DNA of 64,000 nucleotides from Streptomyces diacarni (GTDB lineage: Bacteria > Actinomycetota > Actinomycetes > Streptomycetales > Streptomycetaceae): NCBI RefSeq assembly GCF_003323715.1, contig NZ_QOIN01000048.1, forward strand, positions 434,001-498,000, read 5' to 3'. Shown piece by piece: positions 32,326-39,280 of this stretch (position 1 is its first letter; each line of letters opens with the position of its first letter). The notes under the pieces are model-generated. The model saw only the letters and a program-made list of their open reading frames with translations. It had not been told where the DNA came from and searched no databases. Position numbers and translations under genes: made by a program.

Positions 32326-34593
32326 CTACGGCGAGGCGCTGCCGGATGCCGGGGCCGGCTCGGCCTCCGGTGTGCGGGGGGCGGCCGCCTCCCGCGCTCC
32401 GGCGGCCGTCCCGTGCGGGCCGTCGTACGGGCCGTCCTGTGCCCTCTTCGCGGTGGGTGCGCCGGCGGGCGGCTCGGCGTGGTCCAGGCGCAGCACGCGG
32501 TGCAGCCGCCGCAGCGGCGCGGGCGCCCACCAGTTGGCCCTGCCCAGCAACGTCATCAAGGCGGGTACCAGCAGCGCACGGACGATCGTGGCGTCAACGG
32601 CGACCGCGAACGCGGTGCCGAGTCCGAGCTCCTTGACGAAGACGATCCGGGAGAACACCAGCGCGCCGACGGCCACGCAGAACAGCAGCGCGGCCGAGGT
32701 GACGATGCGCCCGGTCCTGGCCAGCCCCTCGGCGACCGCCGCGCGGTCGTCCAGTCCGGTCGCCCTGGCCTCCTTGATCCTCCCGAGCAGGAAGACGTTG
32801 TAGTCCGTGGACAGGCCGAAGGCCAGCGCGAACACGAGGAGGGGAGTGGTGCTCTCGATGCCGCTCTGCGCCCCGAATCCGAGGTGCCCGTCCTGGAAGA
32901 CCCACACCAGGAAGCCGAGCGCGGCCCCGGTGGAGAGCGTGTTCATCACCAGGGCCTTGAGCGGCAGGAGAACCGAGCCGGTGAACGCGTACAGCAGCAC
33001 CAGGGTGACCAGGGCGAGTACGCCCGCCGCCCGGGGCAGCCGGTCGCGGATGCCGTCCAGTTGCGAAAGGAAGTCGGCGGTCTGCCCGGTGAAGCGGACC
33101 GGCACGGGCGCCCCGAGGTCCTCGACCGCGGTGGCGGCGTCGCGGGCCGCGGTGTCGAGCGGTGCGCCCTTCAGCACGGCGTCGATCTCGAAGTGCTCGC
33201 CGTCCAGCCGGACCGGGTCCGCCACCCGCTCGACCCCCGGCACCCGGGCGATCTCGCGTGCGTAGGAGGCGAGCGGAGCCTGGGCACGGCTCTCGGCGAC
33301 GATGCGCAGCGGGGAGGTGGACGGCTGTGCGAAGTCCGTCTCCAGCGCCGCGGAGACCTTGCCCGCGCTGATGTCGGTGGGCAGCGAGGAGGCGTCGGCG
33401 CCGGTGAAACGGATACCGAGGGCCGGCGAGGCGATCAGCAGCAGCAGCGCGGTGGCGGCCAGCGCGGTGGCCACGGGCCGCCGCATCACCCCCAGCGCGA
33501 TCCGCCGCCATCGCCCGACGGCGGGGTCGTCGGCCTGCTCGGAGCGGCGCAGCCGCCGCGGCGCCAGGGCGTTGATACGGCTGCCGAGCAGCGCGAGCAG
33601 CGCGGGCAGCCCCAGCAGCGCGAACAGGACGGCGGCGAGCGAGGTGATGACGCCGGCCAGGCCCATGGAACGCAGGTACGGCTGGGGGAAGACCAGCAGC
33701 GCCGCAAGGGCGGCAGCCACCGTCAGGCCGCTGAAGAGCACCGTGCGGCCCGCTGTCGCCAGGGTGCGGCGCAGCGCCTCGGGTCCCGGCCCGCAGACGG
33801 CCAGTTCGTCGCGGTAGCGGGAGACGCACAGCAGTCCGAAGTCGACGGCCAGGCCCAGCGCGAGCGCGAAGGCGAGATTGAGGGCGCCGGTCGACACGTT
33901 GCCGAAGAACGTGGCCACCCGCAGACCGGCCATCGTCAGCAGCAGCGTGAACACCGCTCCGATGACGGGCACCAGTGCCGCGACCGCCCCGCGGAAGACG
34001 AGGAAGAGCAGGACCAGCAGCACCGGCAGGGCGAGCCCCTCGGCCAGCGCGAGGTCCGTCGTGGTGACCTTGCCGACCTGCACCATGCCGATGGTCGGCC
34101 CGCCCAGGTGGGCGTGGCCGCGCAGCGCGGGGTCGGCCTCGATGGCGTCGGTCAGCTCCTTCTCGGCCTCCTTGGCGTCCTTCTCCGCCATCGGCCGTAC
34201 CGCGGCGACCACCACGGTGCTGCGGGAGTCCTCGGAGACCAGCCCCGGGTCCCGGGCCGACTTGTAGTCGACGACCCGCTTCACCTCGTCCCTGTCCTTG
34301 AGCAGGCCGATGCCGGCGCGGACGGCTGCGGGCGTGGGCGCGTCGGGGTCGATCGCGGTGCCGGGGCGGATCAGCAGCGCGTACCCCTGCTGCGGGTCGA
34401 TGCCGGTGGCGTCCTGGATCACCTGCCGGGCCCTGGTGTGCGAACCGGTGGGGTCGTCGTAGTCGGCGAGCCCGTTGGTCACCTTCGTCTGCACGGACCC
34501 GCCGAGGACGGCGGCGAGCACCGCGACAGCGAGCGCGAGCAGGAGGGAGAGCCTCCGCCTCGCGTGGAGGGCGGAGCCCAGGGCGTGGAACAT
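32326..34593 (-). CDS. MMPL-family (RND) transporter
   Basis: The 755-aa membrane protein has two MMPL halves. Each contains a hydrophobic block with motifs such as ALALGLAVDFGLLCVSRYRDEL (near residue 245) and FALAFGLSTDYNVFLLGRIKEA (near 600), which carry the Asp/Tyr residues of RND proton relays. An extracytoplasmic loop lies in each half. In actinomycetes such transporters export lipids and lipid-linked metabolites. As the only exporter of this operon, it suggests a hydrophobic or lipidated product. The N-terminus LLLALAVAVLAAVLGGSVQTKVTNGL is a standard first TM segment. Confidence 0.9.
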   Translation of the reverse strand: MFHALGSALHARRRLSLLLALAVAVLAAVLGGSVQTKVTNGLADYDDPTGSHTRARQVIQDATGIDPQQGYALLIRPGTAIDPDAPTPAAVRAGIGLLKDRDEVKRVVDYKSARDPGLVSEDSRSTVVVAAVRPMAEKDAKEAEKELTDAIEADPALRGHAHLGGPTIGMVQVGKVTTTDLALAEGLALPVLLVLLFLVFRGAVAALVPVIGAVFTLLLTMAGLRVATFFGNVSTGALNLAFALALGLAVDFGLLCVSRYRDELAVCGPGPEALRRTLATAGRTVLFSGLTVAAALAALLVFPQPYLRSMGLAGVITSLAAVLFALLGLPALLALLGSRINALAPRRLRRSEQADDPAVGRWRRIALGVMRRPVATALAATALLLLIASPALGIRFTGADASSLPTDISAGKVSAALETDFAQPSTSPLRIVAESRAQAPLASYAREIARVPGVERVADPVRLDGEHFEIDAVLKGAPLDTAARDAATAVEDLGAPVPVRFTGQTADFLSQLDGIRDRLPRAAGVLALVTLVLLYAFTGSVLLPLKALVMNTLSTGAALGFLVWVFQDGHLGFGAQSGIESTTPLLVFALAFGLSTDYNVFLLGRIKEARATGLDDRAAVAEGLARTGRIVTSAALLFCVAVGALVFSRIVFVKELGLGTAFAVAVDATIVRALLVPALMTLLGRANWWAPAPLRRLHRVLRLDHAEPPAGAPTAKRAQDGPYDGPHGTAAGAREAAAPRTPEAEPAPASGSASP

Positions 34594-34679
34594 GCGGCAT
34601 CACCTTCGGTGGTTCACAGGGTGCGGGGCGGAGGCCGGTGCGGGGAGGCGCCGGCCTCCGCCGGTCGGGCGGGAGCAGG

Positions 34680-35594
34680 TCAGGCGGCGAGTCCGCCCTC
34701 CTGCGGCGGCTGGACGAAGCTCAGCGCGTTGTAGATGGTGCGGTCCGGGTCGGTGATCGCCCTGCGGCCGTGCATCACCCGGGTGTTGTCGATGACGGCC
34801 ACGTCGCCGTCGCACCACTCCAGGTTCTCGGTCAGCCGCTCGGTGGTGCCCGCGACCTCCTCCAGCAGGGGCGCCGGCAGGTCCTCGCCGTCGGCGAAGG
34901 TGATGCGCGGCTTCTCGTAGTTGAAGGACGGGCCCAGGATGCTGTTGGCGAACGAGGTCCGCGTGCCGAACAGCGTGGGGCCCATCGCCGGGGTGCGGAA
35001 CGCGTAGGTGACCCCGCCGTCCGCCTCGGGCGTCACCTCGGTGCCGGGCATGGTCGCGGCGAGCGCCGACAGCTCCGCCGCGTCGATGTCGTCGGCGGGC
35101 CTCTCCAGCAGGTGCTGCGCCATGACCCGCCACTGCGCCTCGGCGACGTACCGGCTGTAGACGATGTCCCGGCCGCGGAAGGCCTCACGTACCGCCTCCG
35201 GCAGCGCGTCCCACACCCGGTACCCGTCGCAGACGGTGGTCTGCGAACCGGAGGCCGCGGCCTTCTCGCAGAAGAACCAGGCCAGGTGGGCGCGGAAGGG
35301 GCTGTTGCCGTTCTCGGTGTGCAGCCCGACCTCGTCGAAGCCCGCGTCGACCTTCTGCGCCACGTCGGAGTGGAACTCGCGTGCCGGGTCGAGCGTGGTG
35401 GAGGTGGAGGTGCGCTGCACCAGGTCGGTGAAGGAGTCCATGTCCGCGCCGAAACCGCGCAGCAGCAGGTGGCCCGCCTCGGCCAGCAGGCCGAGCAGGT
35501 CCGCGGGCGCGATGCCCGCCGTGCCGCCGTCGGCCGGCTCCAGCAGCAGCCCGCTGCCGGTGCCGAGGGGGCTGGTGCGAAACGCCGTGCTCAT
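34680..35594 (-). CDS. Fe(II)/2-oxoglutarate oxygenase, TauD/clavaminate-synthase-like
   Basis: The 304-aa protein carries the metal-binding HTE motif in GLHTENGNSPFRAHLAWFFC near residue 110 and the distal His in NTRVMHGRRAI near 268, followed by Arg for 2-oxoglutarate. HxE instead of HxD is typical of the clavaminate/asparagine-hydroxylase branch. It probably hydroxylates or desaturates an amino acyl or fatty acyl substrate. The ATG overlaps the AMP-ligase stop (ATGA). In this gene order (thioesterase, hemolysin-like, AMP-ligase, oxygenase) the oxygenase probably acts on the substrate activated by the ligase. Confidence 0.85.
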   Translation of the reverse strand: MSTAFRTSPLGTGSGLLLEPADGGTAGIAPADLLGLLAEAGHLLLRGFGADMDSFTDLVQRTSTSTTLDPAREFHSDVAQKVDAGFDEVGLHTENGNSPFRAHLAWFFCEKAAASGSQTTVCDGYRVWDALPEAVREAFRGRDIVYSRYVAEAQWRVMAQHLLERPADDIDAAELSALAATMPGTEVTPEADGGVTYAFRTPAMGPTLFGTRTSFANSILGPSFNYEKPRITFADGEDLPAPLLEEVAGTTERLTENLEWCDGDVAVIDNTRVMHGRRAITDPDRTIYNALSFVQPPQEGGLAA

Positions 35595-37219
35595 GCGGTG
35601 GTCTCCTCGGATGCCGTACGGGTCAGCAGGTCGCGGACGGCGTCCCGGCGGGGCCGTCCTGTGACCGTGAAGCAGCGGGTGTACTCGGGGTCGTCCTCGG
35701 CCATCAGCCGTACGGCGGTGACCCGTTCGACGTCGGAGAGCCGGTCCCGGCCGAACCTTGTGATGTGCCGCAGGGCGTCCGCACGGTCGGCGCCGGCATC
35801 GATCACGAACAGGCCGCGCACCTCGTCCAGACCGTCCGCGACGACGGCCACCTCGCGCACGATGCCGATCTCGCGGTAGCGCGCCTCCACCCATTCGGGC
35901 GAGAGGTTGCGGCCCGCCGAGGTGATGACGAGGCTCTTCTTGCGGCCGGTGATGCGCAGGTAGCCCTCGTCGTCGAGCGTGGCCAGGTCCCCGGTGTGCA
36001 GCCAGCCCTGGTCGTCGATCACCACGCTGGAGGGGTCCTCCTGGCTGTACCCGGCGAACAGCGAGTCGCCCCGCACGAGGAGTTCGCCGTCGGGGGCGAG
36101 CGTCACCCGCACGTGGTCCAGCGGCCGGCCCACCGTGCCGAACCGGAACCGGCCGGGGAAGTTCCAGGACACTACGGAGCTGTTCTCGCTCAGCCCGTAC
36201 CCCTCGTACAGCGGGATCCCGAACGCCTCCAGCCGCTCCAGCATCTGCACCGGGACCGGCGCGCCGCCGCAGGCGATGAAGACGGGACCGGTGTGCCCGA
36301 AGAGCCGGTTGCGGCGCTGGGCCAGCGTCTCCGCGGGGTTCTGCTCGCACAGCGAGAGCAGCAGGCCGGCGACTGTGGGCGGCACCACCATGGCGGTGGG
36401 CCGCGCCTGGCGCAGCAGCGAGAGCATCCGCGGTCCCGCGTCGGCCACGGTGCCGATCAAGGGGGTGCCCGGCGGGAGGAAGGTGACGCTGCCGCCGTTG
36501 AGGAAGGGCATGTACAGCCCGGCCACCTGCTCGATCAGCAGGCTCAGCGGCACCACCGACAGGTACCGGGCGAACGCCTCCTGCTCCACCCGGCCCGCCA
36601 GCGATCCCAGCAGCGCCTCGATGCCGCGCAGCCTGATCCGTACGCCCTTGGGCGCCGAGGTGGTGCCGGAGGTGTGCACCACCTTCACGACGGTGTCCGG
36701 CGCCGACTCGGCGGCTGCGATGCCGGCGGCGAGTTCGGGCAGGTGCCCGCGGGCCGCCTCCTCGGCCAGTTCGGGCAGGGCGAGGTCCACCACCCGGCAG
36801 TCGGCCGGCAGGGGGCGGGGCGCCCCCGCGGCGGCCCGCTCCGCCAGCCAGGCACGGCCGGACGTGTCGACGAGGCAGATGTCGGCTCCGGCCAGCAGCG
36901 AGGCGGCCTGTTCGGTGCTGAACGCCGTGGGGACCGGGATCTCCTCGGCCCGTGCGAACAGCGCGGCCAGGTCGGCGGCCACCCACTCCGCGGAGTTCCC
37001 GGCCAGCAGACCGACCCGTACCGGCCTGCCGAGCTGAGCGCTGTGCCGTTGCAGCCGCTGGGCCAGCACCCGGGCCGCTGAGATCACCTCCCGGTAGGTG
37101 TGGCGGACTCCGGGGCCGCCGGTGGGGGAGAGCACCTCGACCATGGGGGCGTCGCTCCGAGCCCGCCGCAGCAGACCGGCGACCAACGACGGTGCCGAAC
37201 GGGAGGGTTCAGGCAGCAT
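35591..37219 (-). CDS. AMP-dependent acyl ligase lacking the usual A10 lysine
   Basis: The 542-aa ANL-superfamily enzyme has VHTSGTTSAPKGVRI (P-loop, near residue 185), YEGYGLSENSSVVSWN (A5, near 325) and the hinge GRKKSLVITSAGRNLSPEWVE (near 425). Where the A10 catalytic lysine is normally found (TPTGKxRR), it reads FTVTGRPRRDAVRDLL, with Arg in place of Lys. It may therefore adenylate poorly or use a different partner lysine. The layout follows long-chain acyl-CoA synthetases. It overlaps the hemolysin-like gene by 11 bp at its start and the oxygenase at its end. Confidence 0.8.
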   Translation of the reverse strand: MLPEPSRSAPSLVAGLLRRARSDAPMVEVLSPTGGPGVRHTYREVISAARVLAQRLQRHSAQLGRPVRVGLLAGNSAEWVAADLAALFARAEEIPVPTAFSTEQAASLLAGADICLVDTSGRAWLAERAAAGAPRPLPADCRVVDLALPELAEEAARGHLPELAAGIAAAESAPDTVVKVVHTSGTTSAPKGVRIRLRGIEALLGSLAGRVEQEAFARYLSVVPLSLLIEQVAGLYMPFLNGGSVTFLPPGTPLIGTVADAGPRMLSLLRQARPTAMVVPPTVAGLLLSLCEQNPAETLAQRRNRLFGHTGPVFIACGGAPVPVQMLERLEAFGIPLYEGYGLSENSSVVSWNFPGRFRFGTVGRPLDHVRVTLAPDGELLVRGDSLFAGYSQEDPSSVVIDDQGWLHTGDLATLDDEGYLRITGRKKSLVITSAGRNLSPEWVEARYREIGIVREVAVVADGLDEVRGLFVIDAGADRADALRHITRFGRDRLSDVERVTAVRLMAEDDPEYTRCFTVTGRPRRDAVRDLLTRTASEETTA

Positions 37220-37856
37220 GTGTCAGCTCCGTCACTTCCGGGGTGAGCAGCCGGATGTCCACCGAGTCGAGGGCGTAGCGCTCGACACCGGTGACCAACT
37301 GTTCGGAGTGGTCCGCCAGCCGCCCCCAGCGCACCTCGGGCCGCTGGTCGTAGAACGTGCCCCAGCGCGCGAGTTCCTCGGCTCCCAGGCGGTCGCCGTC
37401 GGCCTCGCACAGCCGGTGGGTGACCAGCCCGAGGCGCCGGGCGAGCCCCGCGGAGCGGCCGGTCATCGTCATGGCGGCGTACGACCGGCCCAGACACGCC
37501 TGGATCAGCGGCACCGCCCGGTACAGCTCCGCGCCCGCCAGCGTCCTGGTGGAGGCGACGCTTCCCAGGTGCAGGATCTGGCGGCGGCGCACCGGCCGGC
37601 CCTCGGCCGCGGTGAGGACCTCCTCGATCGGCGCGTCCAGGTACCGCTCCAGGAGGACGGGCCCGTCCTCCGGCAGCGAGACGCCGATGCAGGCCTCCAC
37701 CTGCTCGGGGCGCCCTTCTGGTGCGCCCAGGTAGGCGATGAACCGGTCGGGGTCCGGGTCCACCCGGGCCCCGAAGCGTCTCTCGAACACCTCGCTGACC
37801 ATGGCGGCCGCATCCCGCCATACCGGCGTTCTCCGCCGGGCGATCACTATCCGCAC
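37209..37856 (-). CDS. Thermostable-hemolysin-family protein (GNAT/LuxI-like)
   Basis: The 215-aa protein follows the T_hemolysin pattern. It has an N-terminal MVSEVFERRFGARVDPDPDRFIAYLGA, then LLERYLDAPIEEVLTAAEGRPVRRRQILHLGSVAS (about residues 84-118), then a region AAMTMTGRSAGLARRLGLVTHRL and WGTFYDQRPEVRWGRL. The fold is related to acyltransferases and homoserine-lactone synthases. Despite its historic name it need not be a toxin. Embedded among a thioesterase, an AMP-ligase and an oxygenase, an N- or O-acyl-transfer role is more likely. The GTG start (VRIVIARRR) follows GAGAGGAAACCGAAC. Confidence 0.75.
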   Translation of the reverse strand: MRIVIARRRTPVWRDAAAMVSEVFERRFGARVDPDPDRFIAYLGAPEGRPEQVEACIGVSLPEDGPVLLERYLDAPIEEVLTAAEGRPVRRRQILHLGSVASTRTLAGAELYRAVPLIQACLGRSYAAMTMTGRSAGLARRLGLVTHRLCEADGDRLGAEELARWGTFYDQRPEVRWGRLADHSEQLVTGVERYALDSVDIRLLTPEVTELTHAA

Positions 37857-37881
37857 GTTCGGTTTCCTCTCGTGGAAAGGG

Positions 37882-38649
37882 TCACGGGGCCGGCACCGGG
37901 CCGTACCGGTGGGCCACCGCGGTGAGGTGGCGCAGCAGAGCGTTCTCGTGGGTGCGGACGAAGAAGTGTCCGCCGGGCAGCGTGTGCAGCTCGGTGCCCG
38001 CACCGCCGTGCACGGACCAGGCGTCCATCGCCTCCACCGGCACCAGCCGGTCCTGCGCCCCGACGAGCAGGTGCAGCGGCACCCGCAGGGGTTCGGTCTC
38101 CTCCTTGCGCACTGTTGTGGAACACACCCGCAGGTCGTCCCGGACCAGCGGCATGTACCGGGCCCGGAAGCCGCGCCGGCCGGCCAGCTCGGGCGGTATC
38201 CCGCCCAGGTCGGCGAGGGCCGCCGCCAGCGTCTCGTCGTCCGCGTCCGGATCGAGGACACGGTTGGGGGGTACGTGCGGGGCGCGGTGGGAGCTGAGCA
38301 CGAGGGCCTGCGGCAGTACCGCGCCGCGGCGCTGCCTGCGCAGGGTCAGGGCGTGGGCGACGAACGCCCCCATGCTGTGCCCGTACAGGAGGTGGGGCCC
38401 GGCCAGGGCGTCGTCCAGGTGCTCGTCCAACTCCGCGACGAGGGCGTCCAGTTCGGTGAACCGGGCCTCGCCGGCCCGCTCCTCGCGGCCCGGCAGCTGC
38501 ACCGGCAGCACCCGCAGCCCGGCGCCGTGGCTGACCAGCGCCTGCTGCCACCCCGCGTAGACGGAGGCGCCGGCCCCCGCGCAGGGCAGGCACAGCAGCG
38601 ACAGCCCCGCCTCGATGGCGGTGGCCGCGCGTGGCAGATACGGCGTCAT
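37882..38649 (-). CDS. Type II thioesterase (alpha/beta hydrolase)
   Basis: The 255-aa protein has the start LSLLCLPCAGAGASVYAGWQ, the nucleophile elbow LYGHSMGAFVAHAL (Ser near residue 95) and the C-terminal catalytic His region GGHFFVRTHEN, all typical of type II TEs. Such enzymes remove aberrant acyl groups from carrier proteins or hydrolyse an acyl adduct. It is the first gene of the minus-strand operon and lies 25 bp from the hemolysin-like gene. No NRPS or PKS is present in the window, so its carrier-protein partner is presumably the stand-alone ACP. Confidence 0.85.
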   Translation of the reverse strand: MTPYLPRAATAIEAGLSLLCLPCAGAGASVYAGWQQALVSHGAGLRVLPVQLPGREERAGEARFTELDALVAELDEHLDDALAGPHLLYGHSMGAFVAHALTLRRQRRGAVLPQALVLSSHRAPHVPPNRVLDPDADDETLAAALADLGGIPPELAGRRGFRARYMPLVRDDLRVCSTTVRKEETEPLRVPLHLLVGAQDRLVPVEAMDAWSVHGGAGTELHTLPGGHFFVRTHENALLRHLTAVAHRYGPVPAP

Positions 38650-39103
38650 GGTGCGTCCCCCGTCGGTCCGGCCTTCCGGCCTCTTCCCGTCCCGGCGGAG
38701 CCGCACGAACCCGCCGTGCCACCGAAGATGGCACCGCCGGCGGGCCGGAAACAGTGGTGAGGTCCCCGTGTGCGGCGTGGGTTCCGCTGTGCCCGGACAT
38801 GACGTCGTCATGGTCGGGGCCGCGCCGGGCGAGGACCGCGGAGCGACCTCTCGGGGCGAAACAGGACGGTATGTCGGGAAACGAGGTGCGACGTGCCCAC
38901 GGTGAGAGCGCGGTGCAGCCGGTGGGGAAGTGAAAATCTGATGGATGTGTCCGGGAATTCTTCACCCGACGACCATGAATCGGTGACTGTCCCAGCGCCG
39001 GTCGCCCCGCCAGGATCCTGCCGTGCGAGACGCCGCACCAGCACCTGCCGCGTCCCTCGGAACAGCGCGACGACACCTGCCCGAGACCGGAGAGGACCTG
39101 CTC
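38650..39103. promoter_or_regulatory. 454-bp divergent region, thioesterase operon / peptide-YcaO operon
   Basis: No convincing gene is present. At 38716-38734 a GTGCCA-N7-TGGCAC palindrome lies 67-85 bp upstream of the thioesterase start. It shares the TGGCA half-site with the ACP/ThDP operators but has reversed polarity and longer spacing. Further right, the sequence becomes AT-richer (about 38930-38985, GTGAAAATCTGATGG, GAATTCTTC), a likely promoter region for the peptide gene. The precursor gene has a GAGAGGAC ribosome-binding site. Confidence 0.5.
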
Positions 39104-39280
39104 ATGCCGGACAACACCGTCTCAACGCCCATCGCCGTCCCCGTCACCGCGGACCCGCACCACGACGCGCTCCCGCAGCTCGTCGTGGAACACCTCGGCC
39201 ACGACGCCGAGGACACGGGCGCCGCCCTGTTCACCTTCACCGCCACCCCAGCCCCCGGCGTGGAGCCCGCCTTCGCATGA
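39104..39280 (+). CDS. Candidate RiPP precursor peptide (58 aa, no cysteine)
   Basis: This short gene ends in an ATGA overlap with the downstream YcaO gene, the coupling typical of precursor and modifying enzyme. The peptide begins MPDNTVSTPIAVPV and has a mid section HHDALPQLVVEHLGHDAEDTG, plausible as a leader helix for the leader-binding domain. It ends AALFTFTATPAPGVEPAFA. There is no Cys and only three Thr in the C-terminal part, so classical thiazoles cannot form; Thr-derived methyloxazol(in)es are possible. It is preceded by GAGAGGAC. The annotation as precursor is inference. It might instead be a small partner or adaptor protein of the YcaO enzyme. Confidence 0.6.
   Translation: MPDNTVSTPIAVPVTADPHHDALPQLVVEHLGHDAEDTGAALFTFTATPAPGVEPAFA

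Noticed and set aside
32287..34734. 815-codon plus-strand open frame
   Set aside because: It is antisense to the MMPL transporter and rich in Gly/Arg/Gln, a shadow.
34680..38649. Isonitrile lipopeptide cluster (ScoA-E like)
   Set aside because: An AMP-ligase, TauD-type oxygenase and thioesterase are present, but no NRPS and no ACP lie in this operon. The hemolysin-like gene does not fit either.
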